Origin: Mucilaginibacter sp. OK098
GTDB lineage: Bacteria; Bacteroidota; Bacteroidia; Sphingobacteriales; Sphingobacteriaceae
Assembly (NCBI RefSeq): GCF_900142915.1
Contig: NZ_FRCM01000006.1
Span: 137,503 to 201,502 of the forward strand
DNA: 64,000 nucleotides
Direction of reading: 5' to 3'
This document shows positions 1-8,214 of this stretch, in pieces. Every line of letters begins with the position of its first letter. Within the stretch, counting starts at the first letter, position 1. The notes under the pieces were generated by a model. The model was given only the letters and a program-made list of their open reading frames with translations, had not been told where the DNA came from and ran no database searches. Position numbers and translations under genes: made by a program.

Positions 1-146
1 CCGGATTAATAATTTATTTAGTTAGTTAATTACCCCACCTAAAGCGGAGCATTATTAGTTAGTTACAGCAAAATAGCCGCTACAATAATATAATTTTTTG
101 ACTAAAAAAACATATACAAGTTTAAACAACTTTGTACAAAACTATA

Positions 147-1061
147 CTATTGCTTTATTTTTGAGACAATATTTATCTCCCTGCCGGGTATCTCATCCGG
201 TAAAAGCCCCGATTTTAAAATTATCCGTTGCCCCTGGTCGCCGGCTATAAATGCAGCAAATTCCATACCCAAACCCATTTTTCCAGTAAAATTTAAAATA
301 TATAAATTCCTGGTAAGCGGATATTGTTTTAAAGCGATTGTTTGCTGCGACGGCGAAAAGTACTGCCCGGATCCATTTTTACTAATATCGTCCTTTACAG
401 ATACTATTTTAACTTTATTAACTGCGTCAGCATAATCTTTCTCCGGGTCATTAAGCCAGCTAAACCCTGTTATGCCTATTGCATTGGGGTGTTCGCTAAC
501 ATATTTTATAACTTCCTTATTTGATTTTAGCGAGTAAATATTTTTTTGTTTAAGATCTTTATTACCTGAAAGTTCTTTTAAATACCTAACCAAACCAGAG
601 TTAGGGTTATCAAAAACGATATCCTTATCGGTTTTAGTATTGCCATTAAGCATTTTTTTTATTTCGCTCAAGGTAATCGTGGTGTCATTGGAAGCCTGGT
701 TCACAATTAAAGTAACTGCGTCAATAGCAAAACGGTTAACTATAGGCTTTATATTTTTGCTTGCCAAAGCTTTATTTTCTTCGGCGTTCATCTCCCGTGC
801 AATAATCAGCACGCGCACACTATCAGAAAATAAAAGGTTTACAGCATTGTTTTCTGGGGCATATATTACTTTAGGATGCCCGTCTTTATACAATGCCCCA
901 AAAATATAAAGTTCCTGGTCAACAATTGGTTTAAATGATTCATCAACCACAAATATTGTAGAACGGTCAACACCACCTACCGTCTTTGCCTTTTGTTTAC
1001 AGCTTCCTAAAAGTGCAAGCAAAACCACGCAGATCCCTACTATTCTCAAACTATACTTCAT
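147..1061 (-). CDS. PstS-like phosphate-binding lipoprotein
   Basis: 304 residues. The N-terminus is a lipoprotein signal: a hydrophobic stretch ending LLGSC, so Cys21 is the likely lipidated residue. The rest resembles the PBP-like domain of PstS substrate-binding proteins, including a NPNSGLVRYL segment and a C-terminal domain-closing part around FAAFIAGDQGQ. No pstC, pstA or pstB lies nearby. The gene is the last of a minus-strand run exbB-exbD-exbD-tonB-small membrane gene, and its start overlaps the end of the preceding gene by 11 nt, so it is co-transcribed. In this setting it may serve the TonB machinery rather than a phosphate ABC transporter; that role is inference. The family assignment is fairly secure, the ligand is not. 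Confidence 0.8.
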   Translation of the reverse strand: MKYSLRIVGICVVLLALLGSCKQKAKTVGGVDRSTIFVVDESFKPIVDQELYIFGALYKDGHPKVIYAPENNAVNLLFSDSVRVLIIAREMNAEENKALASKNIKPIVNRFAIDAVTLIVNQASNDTTITLSEIKKMLNGNTKTDKDIVFDNPNSGLVRYLKELSGNKDLKQKNIYSLKSNKEVIKYVSEHPNAIGITGFSWLNDPEKDYADAVNKVKIVSVKDDISKNGSGQYFSPSQQTIALKQYPLTRNLYILNFTGKMGLGMEFAAFIAGDQGQRIILKSGLLPDEIPGREINIVSKIKQ

Positions 1062-1278
1062 CAGGCTTCTTTTTTATTAAGCGTGAAAAACGTAAAATAC
1101 CATAAGCTATCAAAATCAATCCGAAAATCCAACGCTGGCTTTTAGAAAGATTTGGCAGCATTTGATCCCAAAAAATAACCATCAGGCCTAATGCTGTTAC
1201 GCAAATAAAACCTGCAATGCCTAAAATAAGCAAAAACCGCCTTGCGGGCGATTTTTGCTCGTTATTGTTGAATAACAT
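1051..1278 (-). CDS. Small two-helix membrane protein
   Basis: 75 residues, no family recognised. After a charged N-terminus (NNNEQKSPARR) there are two hydrophobic segments, about residues 15-37 and 48-63, then a lysine-rich tail (IKKKPDEV). This predicts a small inner-membrane hairpin protein. It starts 7 nt after the tonB stop and overlaps the downstream PstS-like gene by 11 nt, so translation of the two is probably coupled. Its position inside the TonB operon suggests an accessory role in the energy-transduction complex, but nothing in the sequence proves it. Confidence 0.7.
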   Translation of the reverse strand: MLFNNNEQKSPARRFLLILGIAGFICVTALGLMVIFWDQMLPNLSKSQRWIFGLILIAYGILRFSRLIKKKPDEV

Positions 1279-1285
1279 TTATCTT

Positions 1286-2101
1286 TTATTCTGAAAGTGC
1301 AAAAGAGATAGGAACACTGTATGCAACACGAACCGGACGTCCGTTTTGTATACCTGGCGACCATTTTGGTGAAGCTTTAATTACACGTGCAGCTTCTTCA
1401 TCGCAACCATCGCCAATACCACGTGTTACGTGAATATCAGTTAATGAACCATCGCGCTCACAAACAAAGCTAACAATAACTTTACCTTGTGTGCCATTTT
1501 CTCTAGCTACGGCAGGGTACCTTATATTTTTACCTAAGTATCTTATAAAGGCATCCATACCACCCGGGAATACCGGAACCTGCTCTACTGAACTAAAGAT
1601 CTTATTAGGGTCTTCCTCAGTAACTTTCTGATCAGATGTACCTACAGGTTCATCAATTACCACATCGGCGTTTTTGTCGCCTTTCAGGTTCTTTTGTCCC
1701 GGATCGGCAACTTTCAACTCCTCAATGGTAGGAGGTTTTTCTTTCACCTCAATATCCGGCTTCACAATCGGAGGCGGGAATTTAACCTGGTCAACCTTTG
1801 GTTTAGGCGGTTCAGGCGGAGGTGGCGGAGGTGGTTTCTTTAAATCAGGTGGCGGTGGCGAAAGCACCACGTTAGTGATCTTTATTTTTTCTTTTCCTTT
1901 GGGGATAAACCCTGAGATCATGTCGATAATGGTATTTGCAGATATAGCCACAACAAATATTATGATGCCTATAATAAGGGCTTTACGGGTATTACGCCCG
2001 TTGTCCTTCCTTAACTCGTAAGCTCCATATGCTTTGTTACGATCTGTAAAAACCACATCGATCCATTTCTGATCTAATATGTCTAACTTTGATCCAAACA
2101 T
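1286..2101 (-). CDS. tonB: TonB energy transducer
   Basis: 271 residues with the full TonB layout. An N-terminal cytoplasmic part carries the Bacteroidota signature FTDRNKAYGAYELR (about 18-31). One transmembrane helix follows at about 41-60, then a proline-rich periplasmic spacer at about 82-101 (runs of up to seven Pro), and a C-terminal TonB domain at about 172-271 including RYPAVAR and KWSPGIQNGRPV. It couples the ExbB-ExbD proton channel to outer-membrane receptors. It lies 45 nt downstream of the second exbD and belongs to the same minus-strand operon. The N-terminal cytoplasmic extension is longer than in enterobacterial TonB but usual for this phylum. Confidence 0.93.
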   Translation of the reverse strand: MFGSKLDILDQKWIDVVFTDRNKAYGAYELRKDNGRNTRKALIIGIIIFVVAISANTIIDMISGFIPKGKEKIKITNVVLSPPPPDLKKPPPPPPPEPPKPKVDQVKFPPPIVKPDIEVKEKPPTIEELKVADPGQKNLKGDKNADVVIDEPVGTSDQKVTEEDPNKIFSSVEQVPVFPGGMDAFIRYLGKNIRYPAVARENGTQGKVIVSFVCERDGSLTDIHVTRGIGDGCDEEAARVIKASPKWSPGIQNGRPVRVAYSVPISFALSE

Positions 2102-2146
2102 TTTTTTTGGCTTTTAATATAAATTAACGTTCAAGTAATTAAAATA

Positions 2147-2689
2147 TTACTGTAGTAAACCCTGTGCTTTCAATGCCTCAAGCTCTATCGGCATAATTTT
2201 TACAATAGCGCGCGATTTAACATTGGTTATGTTCAATTCATCAAGCACGTTAACCAGGTTTTCGTAAGTTGATTTATCGCTTGGCTTTATCAAAACTATC
2301 ATGAAATTGTCTGGTGCGGCATGTGTTGAAGCAACATTGTTACCATTTTCAATCAAGGTTTTGCGCAGCTGCGTAGGGCCGTAACCATCAACAGTAGGGG
2401 CCGTCTTTCCAGCCTCGCCCATATACCACATTAATTTATTTTTCCCACCCAGCAAAATAGTCATAGTGCGGGTTGCTGCAACAGGTAACTGGTTTTTTAT
2501 TTCCGAATTATCCGGCATGACCAAATCCATGGCCTTAGGTTTATTTAGCGTGGTGGTGAACATAAAGAAAGTGATCAGCAAGAAAGCCAAATCCACCATC
2601 GCGGTCAAATCGACACGCGTAGAGGCTTTTTTACTTCTTACCTTCCCGCCTTTATGTTTACCCCCGCCGGAGGTATCTAATTCTGCCAT
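2147..2689 (-). CDS. exbD: ExbD/TolR family protein (second copy)
   Basis: 180 residues. A basic cytoplasmic N-terminus (GGGKHKGGKVRSKKASTR) leads into the ExbD transmembrane signature DLTAMVDLAFLLITFFMF. The Asp after MV is the conserved proton-path residue of ExbD/TolR. The remainder is the periplasmic domain. It begins 4 nt after the first exbD ends, so the two are almost certainly translated together. Bacteroidota TonB operons commonly carry two different ExbD proteins, which could form a heterodimer inside the ExbB pentamer; that pairing is inference. Confidence 0.92.
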   Translation of the reverse strand: MAELDTSGGGKHKGGKVRSKKASTRVDLTAMVDLAFLLITFFMFTTTLNKPKAMDLVMPDNSEIKNQLPVAATRTMTILLGGKNKLMWYMGEAGKTAPTVDGYGPTQLRKTLIENGNNVASTHAAPDNFMIVLIKPSDKSTYENLVNVLDELNITNVKSRAIVKIMPIELEALKAQGLLQ

Positions 2690-2693
2690 TTTT

Positions 2694-3314
2694 TTATTTT
2701 TTAGGTGCCGCTCTTAGCGACGTAATTAAATCAAACTTGAAAAGTTTCTGATGTCCTAACACACTGATAACCGTATTAATGGCAGGATACTGTTCTTTTC
2801 TGTCACCTTTTATAGCTATACTGTAGTCTTTACCATGTAAGGCTCTGTCAGCCTTACGGGCAGTAATGATCCAGTCAGATAATTCATTATTAATGGTAGT
2901 ATCAGCTGGGATCCCCCTTTGCTCAAAATTTTTCAATTCTCCGCTCGGTGTGCTCAAAAATTGTTTTAACTGGCTCATTGGAACGCCAAATATTTCTGTA
3001 TTTGAAAACCTGTTCACTTCTGCGGGTGTAAAATCAACTTTGTATTTCTCGCCCATCGTTTTTAAAGTCTCTGAACGCGTATCGGTGCCGCTGAAAGACA
3101 GGAAGATCTTATTTTGCTGACCGATAGATACCATCAACACGTTATCATCAGGTATTGTTATTTGGGCCTGCGAAGCAGGCACTTCTGCTTTTGACGGGTC
3201 CTCAACTTTTGGTTTTGCCGTTAATATGAAAAAGGTAAGCAACAGGAAGGCCACATCACACATGGCCGTCATATCTATTGCTGTGCTTTTCCTGGCAACT
3301 TTTACTCTTGGCAT
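2694..3314 (-). CDS. exbD: ExbD/TolR family protein (first copy)
   Basis: 206 residues. A short basic N-terminus (MPRVKVARKST) precedes the transmembrane signature DMTAMCDVAFLLLTFFIL with the conserved Asp. The periplasmic part is about 30 residues longer than that of the neighbouring copy, carrying an insert around residues 90-150. It sits between exbB (94 nt upstream, with a hairpin in the gap) and the second exbD (4 nt downstream). The two ExbD copies differ clearly outside the transmembrane segment, so they are old paralogues and not a recent duplication. Confidence 0.92.
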   Translation of the reverse strand: MPRVKVARKSTAIDMTAMCDVAFLLLTFFILTAKPKVEDPSKAEVPASQAQITIPDDNVLMVSIGQQNKIFLSFSGTDTRSETLKTMGEKYKVDFTPAEVNRFSNTEIFGVPMSQLKQFLSTPSGELKNFEQRGIPADTTINNELSDWIITARKADRALHGKDYSIAIKGDRKEQYPAINTVISVLGHQKLFKFDLITSLRAAPKK

Positions 3315-3358
3315 AATTTTTTGTTTTTAATGTAAAATGTATAAATTGATTATACTAT

Positions 3359-3383
3359 CCCCGGTCAATCTCTCCGACCGGGG
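3359..3383 (-). promoter_or_regulatory. Hairpin between exbB and exbD
   Basis: An 8-bp perfect stem (CCCCGGTC at 3359-3366, GACCGGGG at 3376-3383) with a 9-nt loop lies between the exbB stop and the first exbD start. On the transcribed strand it is followed by ATAGTATAAT and not by a U-run, so it is not a standard intrinsic terminator. It could act as a partial terminator or an mRNA 3'-end stabiliser that gives more ExbB than ExbD, matching the 5:2 subunit ratio known for the complex. That function is inference. Confidence 0.5.
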
Positions 3384-3408
3384 TAAAAACTAAGCAACAG
3401 CGTGTTGA

Positions 3409-4242
3409 TTACTTATTTTTGTGTGATGCTGCAAATGTTTGTACAATACTGAAACCAGTTTCGTCAATTGCGTAAGTAAGATTATCAATTTTTGAAGTAA
3501 ATACGTTGTACATTATAATTGAAATTGCCGATGTACTGATACCCAATGCAGTGTTAACCAATGCTTCAGAAATTGATGCTGATAAAGCAGTCTGGTTAGT
3601 TGCACCAGCTGCAGCCAGCTCACCGAACGCCTTGATCATACCAAATACTGTACCTAACAGACCTGATAATGTACCGATAGATACCAGGGTAGCAATGATT
3701 GTTAAGTTTTGCTCTAACATAGGCATTTCCAAAGCAGTTGCTTCTTCAATGTCTTTTTGAATAGCTAATGTTTTTTGATCAACGGTTAAATTGTCATCTG
3801 CTTCCATTTCACGGTATTTTTTCAAACCGGATTTAATTACGTTAGCAACAGAACCTTTTTGTTTGTCGCACTCGCCTTCTGCAGCAGTGATGTTACCTGA
3901 GTTAAGGGCGTTTTGTACTTTGTGTACAAATGCATCAACGTTGCCGGTACCAGATGCTTTACCGATAACAACAAAACGCTCGATAGAGAAAACGATAACC
4001 ATTAACAGGTATGACATAATTACCGGTACTAAGTTACCCCCTCTGTAAATACGACCAAAAAAGTCACTTGGTGTACCTTTTTCTACGTCACCGTCAGCAA
4101 AGTGGCTTGGTTGGCCCAGTATAAAAATGAAAATTAAAATTGCAACTACGATACAGATCGGAATAGTTAAAGTTGCAAACATGCCTGATGATGAGCTTTC
4201 TTTTTTTACAGGACTAGTTGGTTTTGTTGGTGCGTTTGCCAT
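3409..4242 (-). CDS. exbB: ExbB/MotA/TolQ proton channel
   Basis: 277 residues. Hydrophobic segments lie at about 23-42, 72-93, 180-203 and 228-248; the first is an extra N-terminal helix compared with E. coli ExbB, usual in this phylum. The third carries the MotA/TolQ/ExbB signature SGLLGTVFGMIKAF. A cytoplasmic loop (about 100-175) with charged helices separates the second and third segments. It forms the proton-conducting pentamer with ExbD and powers TonB. It is the first gene of the operon. The upstream region is rich in TTTTAG-type repeats and has a candidate -7 box at 4317-4324. Confidence 0.93.
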   Translation of the reverse strand: MANAPTKPTSPVKKESSSSGMFATLTIPICIVVAILIFIFILGQPSHFADGDVEKGTPSDFFGRIYRGGNLVPVIMSYLLMVIVFSIERFVVIGKASGTGNVDAFVHKVQNALNSGNITAAEGECDKQKGSVANVIKSGLKKYREMEADDNLTVDQKTLAIQKDIEEATALEMPMLEQNLTIIATLVSIGTLSGLLGTVFGMIKAFGELAAAGATNQTALSASISEALVNTALGISTSAISIIMYNVFTSKIDNLTYAIDETGFSIVQTFAASHKNK

Positions 4243-4316
4243 TACTTTTAGTTTTTAGTTTTAGTTTTTAGTTTATGAATATAAGTTTGTTAAATGCAAT
4301 ACTATAAAGTGAATAA

Positions 4317-4324
4317 CAAAAATA
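4317..4324 (-). promoter_or_regulatory. Candidate -7 box upstream of exbB
   Basis: Read on the minus strand this is TATTTTTG, matching the Bacteroidota -7 consensus TAnnTTTG, 74 nt before the exbB start codon. I see no clear -33 TTG at the right distance, so the call is tentative. Confidence 0.4.
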
Positions 4325-4632
4325 GAATTTAAATGAAATAAAAAAATATTTTATGGTATTCTTTACAAAATTTTAATTCAAGCTTCACGTGTTATGCACA
4401 ATCGGTGCAATACATAACGATGAAAACTAAAAATTGTGTTTTGTACAAATAATATTTTGCAATAAAACCCATTTTTTTTAATAATAGCAAACAATAATTT
4501 ATAAAATTTATGTTACCGATGCTGATGAAGCTGGTTATTTTGCTTTGTGAGGGTAAATGTAACTAAAACCTTAGGTTAAAAACAAATTTATTTGCATAGC
4601 TAATCCGGAGAGTTAAAATGCGCAACGCGAAT

Positions 4633-4722
4633 TTATCCGCCGGCCTTTTTTATCTTATAACCATCTGTAGTTAACGGCGTTAAAACCCTGTTCTTAAAAT
4701 CGCCCTGATCAATCTCTCTCAA
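4633..4722 (-). pseudogene. Decayed C-terminal fragment of a SUI1/YciH gene
   Basis: The minus strand reads QGDFKNRVLTPLTTDGY then KIKKAGG and a stop. The intact SUI1 protein encoded at 6842-7177 ends QGDFRDKVLTLLVADGF then KAKKAGG, so the fragment is a clear paralogous remnant of the last 25-30 codons. The bases around the junction (ATTGATC-AGGGCGAT here, ATTGATCCAGGGCGAT in the intact gene) show a one-base deletion that breaks the frame. Upstream of it the similarity is lost, about 10 nt before a palindrome at 4732-4767. pckA lies between the intact gene and the remnant. No start codon or functional product is expected. Confidence 0.8.
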
Positions 4723-4731
4723 CCCTTTTGC

Positions 4732-4767
4732 AACACAACGTAAAGCGCGAAGCGTTTACGTTGTGTT
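4732..4767. repeat. 13-bp palindrome downstream of pckA
   Basis: A perfect inverted repeat: AACACAACGTAAA at 4732-4744 and its complement at 4755-4767, loop of 10 nt. It lies between the pckA stop and the SUI1 remnant and would form a stable hairpin at the 3' end of the pckA transcript. There is no U-run after it. The remainder of 4243-4817 is AT-rich and I see no gene in it beyond the remnant. The palindrome may be a REP-like element or may protect the mRNA end. Confidence 0.65.
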
Positions 4768-4817
4768 TTGTTCCCTATTTTCTAAATATATAATGCTGTT
4801 TATAAAAATCATGTTAC

Positions 4818-6422
4818 CTACACAGATACAGTAGCATTTGGAGCGGCGTTAATAATGTCGGCCTTGCAAAACGGGGCATACTGCTCAAAGTTTTTTATGA
4901 ATGCTATTGCCAGGTTATTCGCCCTTTCGTCGTAGTTATCGGCATTTGTCCAGGTGTTCCTTGGGTCAAGCAGGTTGTCAGGTACATTAGGGCAGCTTAT
5001 CGGCATTTGCAGGTTAAAAATTGGGTGCTCTCTATATTTTACATTATCCAGTTCGCCATTTAAAGCGGCCGAGATCATGGCGCGAGTGTATTTAAGCTTC
5101 ATCCTTTTGCCTGTTCCGTAGGGACCACCAGTCCAGCCTGTGTTTATCAGCCATACCTTAACCTGGTGTTTTTTTATTTTATTGCCCAGTAATTCAGCAT
5201 AAGCCACCGGGTTCAGCGGCAAAAACGCTTCGCCAAAGCATGCCGAAAAAGTAGCTTTAGGCTCAGTTATACCGGCTTCAGTGCCTGCAACCTTTGCCGT
5301 ATAGCCCGAAATAAAGTGATACATGGCCTGTTCAGCGCTCAGTTTTGATACCGGCGGTAATATTCCAAAAGCATCTGCTGTTAAAAAGAATATATTTTTA
5401 GGCGAATCTCCTATTGATGGGATCACCGCATTACTAATATTATATAAAGGATAAGCAACGCGGGTATTTTCTGTTTTATCAATGTTTGAAAAATTAACCG
5501 TACGGCTGCCTTTTATAAAATTAATATTTTCAAGCAGCGAGCCAAATTTAATGGCGTTAAAGATCTGGGGTTCTTTTTCGGCGGTAAGATCAATGCATTT
5601 TGCATAGCAGCCACCTTCAAAGTTAAATATGGTGTAGTCGCTCCAGCCATGCTCATCATCACCTATAAGGTTGCGCTCAGGATCAGCCGAAAGGGTGGTT
5701 TTGCCGGTTCCCGATAAGCCAAAAAATATGGCCGTATCGCCTTTTGCTCCTGTGTTAGCCGAGCAATGCATTGAAAGCACCTTTTTTTCATGCGGCAGTA
5801 TAAAGTTTAAAACCGAAAAGATTCCTTTCTTGATCTCGCCGGTATACCCGGTACCGCCAATAAGTATAATTTTTTTACTGAAGTTGATAATAGAAAAATT
5901 ATGCTGCCGGGTTCCGTCAACTTCCGGATCGGCCTTAAAACCGGGTGCTGCTATTATTGTCCATTCAGGCACAGAAGCTGCATCAGCCACTTCCGGGCGC
6001 AAAAATAAGTGGTGAACAAACAGGTTTTGATAAGCGGTTTCGGTTACAACGCGGATATCGATATGATATTTTTCGTTTGCACAGGCGCTGCTGTCGCGTA
6101 CAAATATGTCACGCCCGGCCAGGTAGGCGGTAACTTTTTCAAACAGGGCATCAAATTTATCAGCATCAAACTTAATATTTATTTTACCCCACCAAACGCT
6201 ATCCCTGGTTATGTTGTCCTCAACAATAAAACGGTCCTTAGGCGACCGGCCTGTGAATTCGCCGGTATCAATTGCAAGGGCGCCGGTATCGGCCAAAACG
6301 CCCTCATTTCTTTTTAAAGCCGCTTCAACAAGTTCGGCAGCGTTTAATTGGTAAAAAACAGTCCTCGCCTGATCAAGCTGCAAATAGCTCAGATCAGGTA
6401 AATTGTTAGTACTCTTTCTCAT
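4818..6422 (-). CDS. pckA: Phosphoenolpyruvate carboxykinase (ATP)
   Basis: 534 residues, normal for the ATP-dependent class. It converts oxaloacetate plus ATP to phosphoenolpyruvate, CO2 and ADP, the entry step of gluconeogenesis. Visible motifs: GRSPKDRF (about 58-65) for substrate binding, the kinase-1a P-loop GLSGTGKTTL (about 235-244), the kinase-2 metal site LIGDDEHGW (about 252-260), and NTGWTGGPYGTGKR toward the C-terminus. It has its own promoter-like box upstream and no close partner gene on the same strand. The N-terminus begins MRKSTNNLPDLSYLQL. Confidence 0.97.
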   Translation of the reverse strand: MRKSTNNLPDLSYLQLDQARTVFYQLNAAELVEAALKRNEGVLADTGALAIDTGEFTGRSPKDRFIVEDNITRDSVWWGKINIKFDADKFDALFEKVTAYLAGRDIFVRDSSACANEKYHIDIRVVTETAYQNLFVHHLFLRPEVADAASVPEWTIIAAPGFKADPEVDGTRQHNFSIINFSKKIILIGGTGYTGEIKKGIFSVLNFILPHEKKVLSMHCSANTGAKGDTAIFFGLSGTGKTTLSADPERNLIGDDEHGWSDYTIFNFEGGCYAKCIDLTAEKEPQIFNAIKFGSLLENINFIKGSRTVNFSNIDKTENTRVAYPLYNISNAVIPSIGDSPKNIFFLTADAFGILPPVSKLSAEQAMYHFISGYTAKVAGTEAGITEPKATFSACFGEAFLPLNPVAYAELLGNKIKKHQVKVWLINTGWTGGPYGTGKRMKLKYTRAMISAALNGELDNVKYREHPIFNLQMPISCPNVPDNLLDPRNTWTNADNYDERANNLAIAFIKNFEQYAPFCKADIINAAPNATVSV

Positions 6423-6445
6423 TAAAATAGTAAAATTGGTTGCCG

Positions 6446-6477
6446 CAAAATTAGGAGTTTTACTATCTAAGAACCAA
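6446..6477 (-). promoter_or_regulatory. Promoter of pckA
   Basis: On the minus strand a -7 box TAATTTTG (6446-6453) matches TAnnTTTG. A TTG at 6475-6477 lies 21 nt further upstream and fits the -33 element. The box ends 23 nt before the pckA start codon. Confidence 0.6.
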
Positions 6478-6588
6478 GAAAACAGGTGTATTTATTTACA
6501 TAATGTATATTTTACACACTATTTAAACTATTGATATACAGATATTTAATTGTAGTAATTATTTTATTTCAATACACTAAGTTATTGA

Positions 6589-6630
6589 TAGTGATTAGAG
6601 ACCGGAGGTTAGAGAGTAGTTGAGGATTAG
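6589..6630. repeat. Word-repeat island, GATTAGAG type
   Basis: Degenerate reiterations of AGTGATTAGAG, GGTTAGAGAG and TGAGGATTAG in the pckA-SUI1 gap. The same words recur at 14750-14788 and 44239-44443. No inverted partner is present here. Apart from this island, the palindrome at 6651 and the island at 6800, the 419-nt gap 6423-6841 shows only the pckA promoter. Confidence 0.6.
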
Positions 6631-6650
6631 TATGCTCAAACATACGTAAT

Positions 6651-6667
6651 GGCGAATTGCATTCGCC
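6651..6667. repeat. Short REP-like palindrome
   Basis: GGCGAAT and ATTCGCC separated by three bases (tgc). It is a compact 7-bp hairpin of the kind scattered through Bacteroidota intergenic regions. Confidence 0.5.
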
Positions 6668-6799
6668 CACGAAGACAGGTAAGGCACTTATACATTAGTA
6701 AAATGGCGAAATAAAGGCAAACATTAATTATGGGATAAAGGGGGAATGCAATATGGGCATATGATGGCAAAACCATAAAATTGTTTTATACCCCACCAA

Positions 6800-6838
6800 G
6801 TCATTCCCAATGACTAATGACCAATGACTAATAACCAA
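6800..6838. repeat. Word-repeat island, GACTAATGACC type
   Basis: Reiterated CCAATGACTAATGACC (6807-6822) followed by AATGACTAATAACC. It ends 4 nt before the stop codon of the minus-strand SUI1 gene. The same 16-mer recurs exactly at 54705-54720, next to the stop codon of purQ and in the same orientation relative to that gene. Confidence 0.65.
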
Positions 6839-6841
6839 ACC

Positions 6842-7177
6842 CTATCCCCCGGCCTTTTTAGCTTTAAAGCCATCCGCAACCAGTAAGGTTAAAACTTTAT
6901 CTCTGAAATCGCCCTGGATCAATATTTCACCATCCTTTACCGAGCCGCCAACACCGCATTTTGACTTTAGCTTTTTACCTATCAATTCCAGGTCGGCATC
7001 AGGGCCTACATATCCGGCAATCCGGGTAACCAGTTTACTGCCGCCTTTGCGATCGAGGTAAATTTTAAGATTTTGCTGTTGCGGCGGAAGCGCTTCAGTA
7101 GCTCCGCTCCCGCTTTCCTGGTATTGAAAATCCGGGTTGGTAGAATAAACTACACCTGTAAAATTCTTTTTTGACAT
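6842..7177 (-). CDS. yciH: SUI1/YciH family translation factor
   Basis: 111 residues, normal for bacterial YciH, the homologue of eukaryotic eIF1. The SUI1 fold covers about residues 38-111: a strand KIYLDRKGGSKLVTRI, then GKKLKSKCGVGGSVKDGEI, the conserved core of the family, then QGDFRDKVL and a basic C-terminus KAKKAGG. Bacterial members are thought to influence start-codon selection; their exact function is not settled. A decayed second copy of the C-terminal end sits beyond pckA at 4633-4722. The upstream gap to the lipid-kinase gene contains a REP palindrome. Confidence 0.93.
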   Translation of the reverse strand: MSKKNFTGVVYSTNPDFQYQESGSGATEALPPQQQNLKIYLDRKGGSKLVTRIAGYVGPDADLELIGKKLKSKCGVGGSVKDGEILIQGDFRDKVLTLLVADGFKAKKAGG

Positions 7178-7189
7178 GATTTTTATTTT

Positions 7190-7216
7190 GTAGAGACGTA
7201 ATACTTTACGTCTCTG
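7190..7216. repeat. REP palindrome, AGAGACGYAA family
   Basis: AGAGACGTAA and TTACGTCTCT with a 4-nt loop, preceded by TGT. It is a member of the family also seen at 8342-8361, 33062-33083 and, as a perfect inverted pair, at 48180-48267. It separates the SUI1 gene from the lipid-kinase gene. Confidence 0.7.
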
Positions 7217-7257
7217 AATAATAATCCGAACAATTGGGGGCCGACAATTTTCCGGCT

Positions 7258-8142
7258 CTATTTAAAAGACGCGCCCACAATCACCTTCAGCGAGTGCGGT
7301 ACCAGCATAACTTCGGCATCCGTACCTGCCATTTGCGGCTCGCCATCAAGATGTAAAGGCCCTGGCTCTACTCGTTTTACAATTATATGTTGTCCGCGTA
7401 TTATTTCAACGTACTTTGTTTTATCGGTGGTTTTTAGCATCATCCGGATCCCCATCTCAAAAAACCGCCATAACGGAAATGGCTTTATCACGCAAACATC
7501 AAGCAAGCCATCCTGTACCGATGCATTCGGCGAGATATGGGCATCGTTGCCATATTGCGATGAATTGGCAAAGCTTAGCATAAACGCTTCGCGTTCGTAA
7601 TCCTTACCGTCTATATTAAGGTTATAAATTTGAGGCTTATAGTTAATAACTTCTTTTATGGATGATTTTATATAAGTTATAAATCCCCGCTTTTTGGTAT
7701 GCGAAAATACCTCGCTGATATGGGCGTCAAACCCCATGCCCGCCATATTAAAAAATGGCTGCCCGTTTAACTTTCCCGAATCAATGGCTATTGCTTTGCC
7801 TTTACCAAGCATTTCAATGGCTTTTTGGGTATCCATAGGGATATGCAGAAATCGCGCCAGGCCATTGCCCGACCCAAACGGAACTATCCCCAGCGTGGTA
7901 TTGCTCCCTACAATGGCCGATGCCACTTCATTTACCGTACCATCACCACCAACTGCCACCACGAGGTCGAATTTATCTACAGCTTCTTTAGCAATTTGCC
8001 TGGCGTGCGCTACGCCATCGCTAAAAACAATTACTGGCTTAAATAAATTAGTATCCAGGTGTTTTTCGATGAGTTCCGGAACGCCGTCCTTTTTCTTCCC
8101 GCCAGATATAGGGTTTATAATAAATAACGCTTTCCGTTCCAA
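7258..8142 (-). CDS. Diacylglycerol kinase family lipid kinase (YegS/BmrU type)
   Basis: 294 residues, normal for YegS/YtlR-type enzymes, which phosphorylate lipid substrates. The catalytic-domain signature AVGGDGTVNEVASAI is at about 63-77, followed by GIVPFGSGNGLARFL (about 86-100). The C-terminal beta-sandwich contains HLDGEPQ. The only plausible start is TTG at 8140-8142: it is preceded by an in-frame stop (TAG) three bases upstream and no ATG lies between it and the conserved KALFIINPISGG opening. The gene is transcribed away from metK. The lipid substrate cannot be told from sequence. Confidence 0.9.
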   Translation of the reverse strand: MERKALFIINPISGGKKKDGVPELIEKHLDTNLFKPVIVFSDGVAHARQIAKEAVDKFDLVVAVGGDGTVNEVASAIVGSNTTLGIVPFGSGNGLARFLHIPMDTQKAIEMLGKGKAIAIDSGKLNGQPFFNMAGMGFDAHISEVFSHTKKRGFITYIKSSIKEVINYKPQIYNLNIDGKDYEREAFMLSFANSSQYGNDAHISPNASVQDGLLDVCVIKPFPLWRFFEMGIRMMLKTTDKTKYVEIIRGQHIIVKRVEPGPLHLDGEPQMAGTDAEVMLVPHSLKVIVGASFK

Positions 8143-8214
8143 CTAAATATGATTTCTGCCGGCAAAAGTAAATCTATTTTCGGCTTTGTAAAAATTGTTT
8201 TAATTTAGCGGCCT

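Noticed and set aside
1..146. A gene or regulatory element at the left edge
   Set aside because: The stretch is AT-rich with short TTAGTTAGTTA repeats; no frame, terminator or promoter could be supported.
147..1061. A phosphate uptake operon (pst)
   Set aside because: Only the PstS-like binding protein is present; the neighbours are exbB, exbD and tonB, with no pstC, pstA, pstB or phoU.
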